A DNA stretch of 64,000 nt, from positions 32,390,501-32,454,500 of the forward strand of contig NC_072896.1 in the NCBI RefSeq assembly GCF_027943255.1, given 5' to 3'. Positions 33,185-43,799 of this stretch are shown piece after piece. The notes beneath the pieces are model-generated. The model worked only from the letters and a program-made list of their open reading frames with translations, searched no databases and had not been told where the DNA came from. The position numbers and the translations under genes are program-made. Every line of letters begins with the position of its first letter. The stretch's first letter is position 1. The stretch is from Anastrepha obliqua (Eukaryota > Arthropoda > Insecta > Diptera > Tephritidae).

Positions 33185-33835
33185 AAGGGTTAATTTCACT
33201 ACTTTTTTTAATAAAAGTCAAAAAGCTCTTTAGTAAAAGTCCTTTTGCTTGAAGACTAAAATTATATGACGCGTAAAATCGATTTCTCATTAAAATATTT
33301 TTGTCAATATTTAATAGAATTTTAGTAGGATAATTTTTATGGAACAATTCAATTCCTTACTTGCCATTTTTAAGGGTTAATTTCACTATTTTTTTAATAA
33401 AAGTCCCAAAAATCCGAAACATAACATTTCTGGACTAAAATGTTCTACGAAACTATTTATCAGAAAATTTTAGTGGGGGCTACCGAAGTCGCAAAAGCCG
33501 TGAACATAATCGTTTACTCCTAATTAACAGAAACACCCTTTATCTACTATATAAATATACAATATATATGTTTATATGTGTGTATGTACATTTTCATTTT
33601 ATTATTTTTAGCAGTTTTGTATGAAATCAAAAAAAAAATTATTAAAAATTAAAAAAATTCTAACCCCTTAAAAAGTGCATGAGAAATTTCACTATTTTTG
33701 CGGCACTATTATATTTCAACCGACTTCAAATCAAAGAAACAATCTGCACATTCCTTTTTAATCTAGAACATTTTTGTGGGTATCGTAATAAATATTCACT
33801 ACTCCGACTTTTTCTGTACCACCCTAATATGCATA

Positions 33836-34670
33836 CACAAAAACTATACCTCCCTGTACAGTGAGAGTTAGCCAGTCGAGCGCTGGCCATTCGAGTGCGA
33901 AAATTGTCGCTTGTTCCCACATCTTAGTTGGGTTATTACGAGTATGTATGTGCATGTGTGTATGGGTATGTATCCAGCTTCACTACCGTTCATCTACTCC
34001 ACTGAATTGGTCAATTCAACACTCCATTCAGCCAGTTGAGCATATGTACCATACATATCTGCGCATTAGTCGTAGCTACGACATGGAAGGTGACTTTATC
34101 TACCCTTTATCCCTGTGACCTGGATGGGCGTGAAAGAAATGTTGGCTTAAGTGGAAAATTCCAACTGCCAATATGGCACTACTATAGGACGAGGATATTG
34201 GTAGTGAACGTTTCTAGCTTTCAATGTACAAACTGACAAATTTTCCCATATTTCAATAGGGGCGCCGAAGGAGCGTAGAAAGAAAACTCAAGCATTAAAG
34301 AGCAGATAAATCTACATAAGCTGACTCTTTTCACTTTTTTCGAGCCAGCGCAACTAATGTTGGAAGTGTATTGTCGCCGCCGGTGCTAACATTTTAGTAA
34401 AGTATTGGCATTCAAGAAAAGTTAACTAAGGAGCTAAAAGTGCGCTGAATAACGGCGAGTTTCAAATTGATAAAATACCTGGTTGAAATATATTTTAGTG
34501 TAATCAAACTGAGACGTTTTCCCAATTTAAATTTTACAATTTCTTTCCTTCTATTGAGCAAAGTAGTAGTTGCATTAAATTTTTTTTGCCGTATGAAATT
34601 TTTACTACAAAAATATTGCGGATATTTCAGAAGACCTTTGATAGCCAGAAATTTCCAAACATTCTCAAGA
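33836..34670. other. Stretch without recognisable gene
   Basis: Contains a short GTATGTATGTGCATGTGT run near 33945. No domain, repeat family or convincing ORF. Confidence 0.4.
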
Positions 34671-34674
34671 TGGC

Positions 34675-35802
34675 AGTGAAGGTGCTAGGTTAGGTTAGGT
34701 TAAATGGCTGCCATAGTTTAGGGCACACTTGTACAAATACTGAAAATTCGTCCGTTGTGATGCCATACAGAGCTGAGGAGAAAGGAAAAGGGAAAGAAGG
34801 AGGAGACGATGATGACCATGCATTTTACGACGACGCTGACGGTGGCTGATTTGCGTTCGTAATTAGCCGCAACAAGCTAGTGATGAACTTCACCATATTT
34901 GTGATATTTATACCCATATAGCGGGCGCAGGCGTAGCGAAAAAATGAGAGCTCAGATGTCTAAATCTTTGCCATACGAGAGCAGCGCAGCTGAGAAGAAG
35001 GTGTTGAGATGATTCCACCTCGTCCTCAAGACAGCTTCTGCAGAACGGACTTGGGGCAGTCCCAAGACTTACCGAATGAACACCTAACGGACAATGTCCG
35101 GTAAGGATACCCACCAAATTCGAGAGCTGGGGCTTTGTTAGCCTTAGGAGCTCCCTCGAGCGTCCCCGATCTAGCCGTGGCCAGAAGGATATCGTGACCT
35201 TGCACGTTTGCGCACTAGCCCAGCGCTCGCTGAGTTGACTCGAGGCCCATGTTTCCAGGAGCAGACCAAAGGTTCCTAAGGGTACCCCAATTCTCTCATT
35301 TCGCGACGAAACCGTCTCCAAAGTTCCCTGTCTAGCCAGCTCATCAGCCCAGCAGTTACCCTCTATGCCGCTGTAACCGGAAACCCAAATGAGCCTGATG
35401 TCGGCGTATTCGGATGCAATCGAGAGAGAAGCCAGACATTCCCCGACCAATCTTGAACGCACAAACAACGAGCCCAAGGCCCTAGCTGCCGCTTGCCTAT
35501 CGGAGTAAATATTTACTTCCTTAACGGTAATTACCGAGGTAAGCAACCAATCCACTGCTTCCTTAATTGCGGATAACTCCGCTTGGAAAACACTACAGTG
35601 GTCCGGAAGCCTGAATTTAAGTTTGAAGGGGAGCTTACAGAATACTCCCCCTCCAACCCTCCCGTCCAACTTCGAGCCATTCGTGAACATGTTTGCCATG
35701 CCTTGACGCCAAATGTTGCACCCCGCCCACTCATCCCTTGAGGGAATATGAGTAGAAAAAGGTCCGTTTGGACCTAGCGTACAGTGTACAGTGATGGTGC
35801 TA
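34675..35802 (-). mobile_element. 5'-truncated LINE B insertion with (AACCT)n tail and 13-bp target-site duplication
   Basis: AGTGAAGGTGCTA at 34675-34687 and AGTGATGGTGCTA at 35790-35802 differ at one base. The insert (34688-35789, about 1.1 kb) reads on the minus strand as the end of ORF2, then a ~200-bp 3' UTR and AACCTAACCTAACCTA. Its coding portion is given separately. Other copies lie at 16.6, 43.8-44.6 and 47.3-47.8 kb. Confidence 0.9.
34908..35699 (-). pseudogene. LINE B ORF2 C-terminus: RNase H plus Cys-rich tail, 263 codons open
   Basis: This is the longest transposon-derived frame here. RNase H blocks are FTNGSKLDGRVGGGVF (residues 5-20), FQAELSAIKEAVDWLL, NIYSDRQAAARALGS, and VSGYSGIEGNCWADELARQG. 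The first catalytic aspartate (normally TDGS) is Asn, and the usual His of the GH.G..GN block is Tyr, while the E of QAEL and the D of YSDR are kept. The tail has LVGILTGHCPLG and CRSCLEDEVESSQHLLLSC. The frame is shifted just upstream (35700-35760). An RNase H with these losses is unlikely to be active, so I call it a decaying fragment. Confidence 0.85.
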
Positions 35803-36312
35803 AAAAATTAATATGTGGTTTCCAATCGGCCAAAAACAGCGCCTGAAGAAAACTAGAAATATCAGTGATTAAAAATCGATGTTCATATTGTTGCCATATC
35901 GAAATGATAAATTCAGAAAATTCAAAAAACAAACTAAAAACAATTTGAGTCTAAGACGGGTCTTAGCATAGAAGGATGATAGATTACCCCGTTTCCTATT
36001 TTGCTATGGTGAAAAAGAAAATTGTGAGGGGAACTTTGTGCATCGGCAGCCGAATTCTGCACGATCATTTCACATGCATTCACGTTCACTCCTCCAATCA
36101 GTAGTTGTTGAGACGGCAATGAAGTGTCATTGGTTAATTTGTTTCGTATCTCACCAACACAATCTTAGTTTTTCCGTAAATGAACGGCTTCGTGACCACA
36201 AGCGATGTCAGCTCAACATCTGATTCTAGCAAATTCGCTCAGAGCGGAATAATGGTCTGTTAAGAAGTCTACGTTTGAAATTTTTTCACCATGTTAGCAT
36301 ATCTCTACATAT
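35803..36312. other. Stretch without recognisable gene
   Basis: Nothing recognised; no long frame. Confidence 0.4.
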
Positions 36313-37380
36313 ATAGGGTGTCCGCTAAAAGAAGTAGGAATTAAAAGCTAAATCAGAAAATAGTCTCTAATGATAAAAGTTTATTTCACTTTATATTTTA
36401 AAAATTATTTCTTTATTGCTTAATGTTGTCAGTTACGCCTGAAACACTATTGGAATCTTGCCTCCGCACTCCGTGCCATTCGCTGTAGAAATGATATCGA
36501 AATGTCATTAACCTCGCGGACGATATTTTCTTTCAGTGTTGAAATGATCGTTGGGTTTGTCACGTATACTTTACTTTTATGATATCCTTACAGAAATCAG
36601 CCCATATGGGTGACATCGGGCGACCTCAGTAGACAGGATATGTTCCCAAAACAACTTATCAGTTTGTTCGGGAAGAAATCCCACAGTATCGCTATAATCT
36701 CTCTGTCCTCGTGCGGCGTGGCGCCATCTTGCTGAAACTATGTGTGAATACTGAGTGAAGGATGTTCTCTCGTTATTGGAAGAAAATAATCGCTCAACAT
36801 GCGCCGATAAGAGACACCGTCCGCAGAAATTGCTAGCACTCGGCGATTCTCATAAAAATATGATCCAATTATTCCACAGCTTGACAATGCACACTAAACC
36901 GGCACTTTGGATTCTGTGAAGTGGCTCTTTTGGGGAACAATAACGACAATTTTGCTTATTTGCACTTCCATTTAAATAAGAATGGGATTCATCACTTCCA
37001 AAAGCTAATGTTTACCGTACGAAAGCGCTCCAATATTGTCCCGCAGAAATTTTTACGCAAAGTGTAATCGTTAGGCTTAAGCGCTTGCACCATTTAAATT
37101 TTGAAGGGATGAAGTCAAAGATCCTTTCCCAATATTTGTTGACTTTTGGTGGTTCGAGGCCAGCCACTCTCTTGCGTACAGACTGGCGCAGATTATCGTG
37201 CATACTTGACGCGACGAGTTCAATAGCAGTTTCATTTGTTCGAGATGTCCGGCTGAGTCTCGTTCATGGTCTCTTTGGCACCGAAATTTTTGCCTGAGTG
37301 CGACCGATAAAAAAAATTTTCTATGATTTGGCGTTTCACGCTGAAAGGGAGTTTTGAACCCGGGTACTATCGACTTGTAG
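36313..37380 (-). mobile_element. Mariner-like element with DD41D spacing, 5'-truncated
   Basis: The 3' terminus on the plus strand is AGGGTGTCCGCTAAAAGAAG (36314). On the minus strand the transposase reads RVAGLEPPKVNKYWERIF, FGSDESHSYLNGSANKQNCR (first catalytic D), then RRVLAISADGVSYRRMLSDY, FQQDGATPHEDREIIAIL, RSPDVTHMG and KVYVTNPTIISTLKENIV. Spacing from QQD to the last catalytic position is 41, but that position is Gly (GGC, one transition from Asp), and both tryptophans around it are stops. The matching 5' end was not found. The copy at 42.5-43.0 kb belongs to the same family. Confidence 0.75.
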
Positions 37381-37827
37381 TGACACAAATTCAACTTGCC
37401 ACAACGGCAATCAGATTTAATAGTGTACTGTTATAATTCTGCCACTGAAGAATCGAGAACGAGGTCAAGAGAGATTACATATTTACACATTTTTTCAGTG
37501 ATCTCAAGACTAATTTTTCTCATCCTCCTACACTTGGGCTCTATAGCCACTCTCAGGTTTGTTTGAATAAAAAAGTTAACACCGCCGTTTTGTCTAGAGT
37601 TTACTGATTGTAAATTGGTTACCGCCCTTTGCTAGCATCTCTCCAGTGTCCTTTTTGTCCGCGAACCCACAGAGCAATTCCAAGTCAAGCGATCCAACTA
37701 TCACTCACATTGTCGTATACTTTTCTGAATGTCTGGGTATAAAAATAAAACTGAAAAATATTTTCAAAAATATTTATAATTTTGAGATTTATTCAAACCC
37801 AAAAAAATTGGGTATAGGTTTTTCAAA
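37381..37827. other. Stretch without recognisable gene
   Basis: AT-rich toward the right; nothing recognised. Confidence 0.4.
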
Positions 37828-38548
37828 GCCCATAAACCACACCAAACAGTCACTCTTTGTGGGTGCATTGCTATTCGGCAATCAGTCTTGGATTATCATT
37901 CGGCCAAATGCGGCAATTCTGCTTATTGACGAATCCACTGAGGTGAAAATGTGCCTCATCACTGAAGATGATTTTCTTCGAAAATTGGTCATTCACTGTT
38001 GCCATTTCCTGTCACCATTCTGACCATTGACGACGCTTGAAATAGTCAAGAGGCTATAGTTCTTGAGTCAATTGCACCTTGTAAGCGTGTAAATGCAAGT
38101 CTTTATGTATAAGGTTCATCAACGACGAGCGTGAGAGGTGCGATTGTTGGGCACGACGACGAGTTGAGGTGGACGGCTCTTCAACCGCACTATCGCGAAC
38201 AGCAGCAATATTTTCTGCAGTACGAGCTGTACGACCATGCACTGGTGTTTTCACATCTTCTACAGACCCGGTTTACTCAAACCTTTGCACAATTTTCCCA
38301 ATTGTACGCACATTTGTACGATTAAATTGACCGAAAAAATCACGAAGTGCGCGATATGCATTTTGATTTGAACGCCCAATTTCATAATAAACCTGAATAA
38401 CTTTAACGCGTTGCTCGGTTGTGTATCTTTCCATGGTTCAAATTGAATTAGTCTGGGATTTAAAAATGTCAAATAAAATGCAGAAAAAAACCTGATGTGT
38501 GCGTGTGGTTCACATTCAACACCGGCCCTCGAAATTTAACCTCCCTTT
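37828..38548 (-). mobile_element. rosa-type mariner, N-terminal half (3'-truncated)
   Basis: The 5' end on the minus strand is AAAGGGAGGTTAAATTTCGA (38548). The transposase starts MERYTTEQRVKVIQVYYEIG at 38434. Then come ALRDFFGQFNRTNVRTIGKI (helix-turn-helix region), GRTARTAENIAAVRDSAVEE, RRRAQQSHLSRSSLMNLIHK, and KIIFSDEAHFHLSGFVNKQN (first catalytic D). It stops shortly after LFGVVYGL, at about 37828. In-frame stops occur after KIVQRFE, after QLTQEL and within SEW*QE. It overlaps and complements the copy at 12.0-12.76 kb, which lacks this middle region but keeps the C-terminal half. Confidence 0.88.
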
Positions 38549-38559
38549 TTCGGTTGTTT

Positions 38560-39960
38560 TAAAAATTTTTTGTAATAATTTTAACTTTAATTTTTTAGGA
38601 TAAAATATACCTTTTAAAATTTTTTTTTTCGAAAATAATACATTTTTCCGAATATTTTCAGCAACAAACTTTTTTTCTGAGAGTTTTCAACAAAAACAAA
38701 ATTTTGTTCTGAGAATTAAAAACAAAAAACCAAATTTTCCTCAAGTTTTGACGAAAAACAAGTTTTTTTCTAAGAATGTTCAGAAAAAAGAAAATTTGTT
38801 AAGAAATTTTTTTCTAGTTCTGTTGAAAACTGTCGGAAAAAAAATTGTTTGCTGAATATTTTCGGAAAACCTTAATTTTTTTCAAAGAAGCTTTGGTAAA
38901 AAGTATATTTGAGTAAATTTTTTCTTTGTTGAACGAAAATTCTTAAACAAAAAAAATAATTTTTGTTGAAAACTGGGAATTTTTTTTTTTAATTCTTAGA
39001 AAAAATTTTGGTTTTGTTGAAAACTTTCGGAAGAAAAACTTTTTGCTGAAAATTTTCGAAAAAATTTAATTAATAAAAAAATAATTTTTGTTGAAAACTG
39101 GGAAATTTTTTTTTTAATTCTTAGAATTAATTTTAATTCTTGTTGTTGAAAACTTTTGAAAAAAAATTTGTTTGCTAAAAATATTTGGAAAAATTTAATT
39201 TTATTGAAAAAAAGATCTTGGTTAAACGCATATTTCAGAAAAATTTTTTGTTTGTTGAAAATTCTCAAACAAAAAAAATTATTTTTGTTGAAAACTGAGA
39301 AATTTTTTTTTTTTAATTCTTAGAAAAAAATTTGGTTTTTGTTAATAACTTTTGGAAAAAAATTTTTGTGCTGAACATTTTCGAGAAAAATTTAATTTTA
39401 TTGAAAAAAAGAAAATTTGGTAAAATGTATATTTCAGAAAAATTTTTATTTGTTGAAAATTCTTAAACAAAAAATAATTTTTGTTGAAAACTAGGACATT
39501 TTTTTAAATTCTTAGAAAAAAATTTTGTTTTTGTTGAAAACTTTTTGAAAAAAAAATGTTTGTTGAAAATTTTCGGAAAAGTTTACTTTTATTGGAAAAA
39601 AATTTTGGTAAAAGGTATATTTTAGAAAAATTTTTTGTTTGTTGAAAATTCTTAAACAAAGAAAATAATTTTTGTTCAAAACTGAGAAGTTTTTTTTTTA
39701 ATTCTTAGAAAAAAATTTGGTTTTTGTTAAAAACTTTTGGAAAAAAAATTTTGTGCTGAAATTTTTGGAAAAATTTTATTTTATTGAAAAAAAAAACTTG
39801 GTATAAAGCATATTTCAGAAAAATTTTTTGTTTGTTGAAATTTCTTAACAAAAAGAAATTTGTTGTTGAAAACTGGGAATTTTTTTTTAATTCTTAGAAA
39901 AAAATTTTGGAAAACAAAGTTTTTGCTGAAAATTTTATAAAAAGTTATGGGGATCCCATT
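38560..39960 (+). repeat. AT-rich tandem array, about 190-bp unit, at least six copies
   Basis: The marker AATTCTTAGA recurs at about 38991, 39116 (partial unit), 39315, 39507, 39700 and 39889. The last four spacings are 199, 192, 193 and 189 bp. Each unit contains TTTTGTTGAAAACTT, GCTGAAAATTTTCG, TTTATTGAAAAAAA, GGTAAAANGTATATTTCAGA and TTTGTTTGTTGAAAATTC. Copies diverge by indels in the A and T runs. No coding function is apparent. Confidence 0.85.
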
Positions 39961-40204
39961 ACGAAACTTGTTGGGGTTACTCAGAATAAACTAGGCGAAT
40001 GATGAAAAAAATAAGAACAAAATCGGTCGAAACCAAAATTTTTTCCCAAAATGGTTTGGTCAAATTAATTATATTATTATTACTAGTTTTAATGCTTTCC
40101 CAAAAAAAATTGTTTCTTAAAAAATATAATAATTTATCACAAAAAACTGAAAAATTAGTAAAAAGGCCTCTAGAACCCCTAGAAAAAGACTCTATTTTCA
40201 ACAA

Positions 40205-40335
40205 TGAGTTATTCACAAAATTATTAAATTTTTTCAAAATTGTTTTAGTTTACTTTTTTTACAAACAAAGAAATTTTTAGAAAAAGTTACAACAATGGCC
40301 GAAATGGATCACTTGACATGGAACTGCTCCACTCT
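40205..40335 (+). repeat. Segment ending the AT-rich array, copy 2 (partner 8645-8790)
   Basis: ATTAAATTTTTTCAAAATTG, TTTTAGTTTACTTTT and then CACTTGACATGGAACTGCTC match the partner in order and orientation. Between this and the array is a 250-bp A/T-rich stretch without clear periodicity. Confidence 0.5.
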
Positions 40336-40339
40336 AGAA

Positions 40340-41450
40340 AGAAGAATTATCGCATGTAATTGATGATTTAAACAATTGCGTCAACCAACGGAACGAAGTA
40401 TTGAAATGAAACAGTAAAAATCTTCCTTAAAAAGTAATAAAAGATCAGCAACAAAATCATCTAAATACAAATCACGTAGATGTCCACAAAATTACTGGGA
40501 ATCAATGTTACCTTAGCCGCAAACAGCATAAAAGTGTATACGTACACACATACATATATGCATATGTGTGTGTGTATGTGGAATTAGAGCATCAAAATAC
40601 AGTCAGCAACAATTCAGAAGCAAAAGTAACGAAGCAAGGAAGAGAAACTGTCATGTCATTGGATTTAACAGATTTAAAATCTATTTTCGACCAATACAAA
40701 TAGCGAAACATAGAAGCTCACACGTACACACATACACACACGCACCCAAAGCATACATGCATGAGGATAAATGTGTTTTGTGGAAATGCCAAAGCAAACT
40801 GTCAGTTAGGCTGCCTTCTGCCCAAATGCTCACAGAAGCAGTCAGCTGCCTGTTAGGCATTGCACACAAGAGGACATGAATACTGCAAGAGGAAATGTAA
40901 AATTCTATTACCAAACATTTCGATATTCCACACATTTCCAAAACGAACTACGAAGAAATGCCCATACAGTACAAAGTCTCTTGTATTGAACGGCCAGCTT
41001 AATATATATTTCACTTCGCTTTCTCCCATCCACCTCTTTCTGAAAGTTTTTTAGTTTTTTTTCGGTCATACTTTTAGTCACAACAAAGCAGCAGCTGCTT
41101 TGACATTCATCCACTTAGCCTTCGTACGTAGCCAAGTGCAAAAGTGTTCCACTACTTGGCCGTAAGTGTGGGTTGATGGCAGAGAGGGCGAAAGCAATAT
41201 GACAGCTGGGGTGCTGTGCAAATATTTATCGATTGTCAGTGACAAGACGCAATTTGCAGTATTGTCAATGCAAAAGGAACAAATAAAATTCATACAGGCA
41301 ATAAAATTAGACGCGCAAACAAATGAAGGCGAACAAGTAGAGAAGTGAGTGAATGCAAAAAACAAAAAAAAACGAAACTCGAAAAAGAGAAATTTAAGCT
41401 CGTGTATAGTCGAAATTTTTATACCCAATGCAGCTGAGGACTCTGAAAAA
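40340..41450. other. Stretch without recognisable gene
   Basis: Contains (CATA)n/(TGTG)n at 40540-40580 and (ACAC)n at about 40720-40745. ORFs of 60-116 codons lack domains. Confidence 0.4.
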
Positions 41451-41454
41451 GTGC

Positions 41455-41680
41455 TAAACTATTGGTGCGAGGTGTGGCACCATTTAAGGTCCTCATTTGA
41501 AATGGTGTCTATCGGGTGTTTCTTTAAAAGCGTGTAAAACGGGAACAAAGGAAGATGTTTTATTTTTGTTTGCAGTATTTTATTTTTTGATCCATTGTTA
41601 AAAAACAAAAATTTTTGTTTTGGCAAAAACACAATTTTAAATGAGACCTTGTTGCTTCGAAAAAGAGTATACTTACGCAA
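41455..41680 (-). repeat. Dispersed 200-bp repeat, copy 2 (partner 32604-32815)
   Basis: The reverse complement of the copy at 32.6 kb. Minus-strand motifs are AAAACAAAAATTTTTGTTTT, CCGTTTTACACGCTTTTAAA and AAACACCCGATAGACACC. A TATCGGGTGTTTCTTTAAAAG-like stretch (41512-41531 on plus) resembles a Tc1/mariner end, so this family could be the end region of a DNA transposon. Confidence 0.6.
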
Positions 41681-41839
41681 AATTTTTGAGTGACTATCAG
41701 CTGTTTAGCGCGCAGGCTTCTCTTTCGAATGCGGCAGCTCTCGCTCCTGTAAACAAATCATAATGATCAAAGACTTGGTTCACATTAGAGTTTGATGCTG
41801 GAGTAGGGAATTGTTATAAAATTTCAAATAGACCTAAGG

Positions 41840-42070
41840 CTAAAGCCTTGCTCATTAAAGGCCTATTTCCAAAGTATCTACGATATCAAAGTTGCTGGAA
41901 TTCAATATCAAAACAAGAGCTGTATTTTGCCGTAAAGTTTTACATACCCAATAACCAGTATGGCTGCATGACTAGCTGGTCAACTGTTTTGTATTCACAA
42001 AATTTCGAGCGTCTGCTTCACTGACAGTCTCTAAGTCGTCGCAGTCTATATGGACTTCTCCAAGGCTTTT
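41840..42070 (+). mobile_element. LINE RT fragment (domains 3-4)
   Basis: The plus strand reads NNQYGCMTSWSTV (normally QYGF..GRST) and then, 25-30 residues on, VYMDFSKAFDKV, the RT domain A block with its catalytic Asp. It is Jockey-like. There is one frame change between the blocks and no flanking remainder. Confidence 0.7.
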
Positions 42071-42494
42071 GATAAGGTAAGTTAAGTTTTAACTTTAAAG
42101 TTTCTCCCTAACTGCTGGGCATATGACCGCAGAAGGGACCGCGTTAGTTTCGTTATACGTGCGGGTTATTTAGTCACGACGTTGCAGTAGGCGGGGGAAC
42201 ACCCTATGCTCGCAATCGAGGCGTATTTCAAGGTCAATGGTTTATTTGCAACTGCTCGTTACGGATTTTGTTCACGTTACAATATTCGACGCTGATATGA
42301 TACTACAAGTGAAGATTACATTCATAGGTACAAAGGTGCCGGCCAACAAGTTCGATGGCAAGCAGCCCACGGTCGATGCTCAGTCGGACTGGGATTGGGA
42401 ACAAATGAAAATATTGAGCCCGCCACTGCAAATTTGCGCTATTATCCGCGTCAGTCCATGCGCAAGACAATGACAGCTCTGTGACTTCCAAAAA
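42071..42494. other. Stretch without recognisable gene
   Basis: Nothing recognised between the RT fragment and the mariner-like remnant. Confidence 0.35.
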
Positions 42495-43030
42495 CTATTG
42501 TGCATGAAACATGAAGGAAGAATCTTCTACTTCACCCCTTTAAAATTCACAGCCACTTCACAGTCCCAAAGGACGATTTGGTGTGCTGCGTCAAGCTGTG
42601 GAAGAACTCGAACATATCTTTTTGGTAAATCGTCGAGTGCAAACAATTTCTATAGACGATGCCTCTCATCGGCGCAATTATATTCTGTCAATAATGACAG
42701 AACACCCCTCCTTCAGTACTCAGACATAATTTCAACAAGATGGCGCCTCGCCGTACACGGCCAGGGCGACCATTGCGATACTGTGCGATTGCTTCTCTAC
42801 TCACAACTCAGAAACGGTTTGGTGACACATCCTGATGACTCAGGTTGGCCGATCTTACCCCGATGGGCTTTTTAATGAGAGGATACCTCAAGGTTTAAGT
42901 CTATGAAACAACCTTAACCATCATTTCAACACTAAAAGAAAAGATCACTCGTGAAGATAATGACATCCCGGCTTCACTTGGTCAGCGAGTGGGATGGAGT
43001 AACGGTCAGCAATTAAAGGAAATAATTTTT
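42495..43030 (+). mobile_element. Mariner-like remnant, same family as 36.3-37.4 kb
   Basis: Frames in order: TIWCAASSCG, NRRVQTISIDDASHRRNYIL, TEHPSFSTQT, FQQDGASPYTARATIAIL, ADLTPMGF..RGYLKV and TIISTLKEKITREDNDIPAS. These match the minus-strand element at 36.3-37.4 kb block by block. Frameshifts and stops are frequent, and neither terminal repeat was found. Confidence 0.7.
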
Positions 43031-43205
43031 AAAAATAAAAACCACAAAATTGAGAGAAATTTTTCTAAAAGACATTTAATTTTCGAAATTTTTATATCTG
43101 CATTTTTTTAAAACCAATTTCTAGTCTTTCCGACTCATTTAACCACCAGTTAGATCTCATTAACGTCGTCGCATGGTGTGATACAAATCGAATTCACTTA
43201 AATTT
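43031..43205. other. AT-rich stretch, no gene
   Basis: Nothing recognised. Confidence 0.35.
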
Positions 43206-43209
43206 TATT

Positions 43210-43790
43210 AAATGTTACGGCGACGAATCCGAAGCGAGCGGCAACCAATCCGACTGTCTCTGAGTGCTGTAAGAAGGCCAGGGTAAAACAGCCTAGTGGG
43301 CTCCCAGAGAAAAAGATGAAGGCTAGCATACAGTTATTAAGAAAAACAACCAAAAGAATCCCAAAGATAAGCCAGTCAAGCCAAACAAAAAGAATAAGCC
43401 GCGAACACAACATGTAAAGCCAGAAGTTGTTGTAACAAAACCCGCAGAATTACGACTGCGAAGATTAGACAAATGAGTCAGTCAAAGTAAGGCCCATCAA
43501 GAAAACGAAGCATAGAGTCATACTTTAAGAGTTTGGAAGGAGAGAAAAAGTTACGCTGGAGTTTGTATATTAATTAAGAAGCACTGTGCAGGACACGGCC
43601 TCCATCTCGGGGTTAAAGACGATTGGGATATGAGATATCGACTCCTTGACAGCCCAGGTGGAGGTGGAAATAGCAATCCGAAATCTGCTCACCAACCCAA
43701 AGGAACAGATACAGACGGGCAGCACGACACGAAAGCATTTGGAACCCTACCTCACTCACTAAAAAAAAGGCAAAGGGTAAGAACCCAGAC
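43210..43790 (+). mobile_element. R1-like LINE pieces: possible ORF1 (gag) fragment joined to the 3' end
   Basis: Lysine-rich frames (KKARVKQPSGLPEKKMKAS) and DIDSLTAQVEVEIAIRNLLT resemble R1-clade ORF1 protein blocks. The last 45 bp (AAGCATTTGGAACCCTACCT, then CACTCACTAAAAAAAA) match the 3' terminus of the R1-like copies at 23.45 and 63.35 kb. This suggests an internally deleted copy. The ORF1 call is from resemblance only. Confidence 0.45.
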
Positions 43791-43799
43791 GCTTAAATC

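Larger units (their letters stand above)
32420..33450 (+). repeat. Tandem array, four units of about 176-190 bp, interrupted twice
   Basis: The unit marker (GTAAATCGATTTCTCAT or variants) starts at about 32435, 32822, 32998 and 33271, and each unit contains GCCATTTTTAAGGGTTAATT (or variants) and a T-rich AATAAAAGT block. Unit 1 is enlarged by a 200-bp dispersed repeat (32604-32815) and unit 3 by a 78-bp SINE fragment. Without these, spacing is about 176-190 bp. Confidence 0.75.
31495..33835. mobile_element. Composite bounded by matched inverted ends, flanked by TA
   Basis: GCATATTAGGGTGGT near 31495 and its exact reverse complement ending near 33835 form a 15-bp inverted repeat. If TA is the target, the ends are TTAGGGTGGT. 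Inside are a LINE C fragment, a tandem array of about 180-bp units, a dispersed 200-bp repeat and a SINE 1 fragment. Similarity of the two ends beyond about 12-15 bp is weak. A single non-autonomous DNA transposon that later took insertions is plausible but unproven. Confidence 0.4.

Noticed and set aside
42500..42875. 125-codon plus ORF (MCMKHEGRIFY...)
   Set aside because: It mixes frames of a decayed mariner-like transposase; the true frame is broken.
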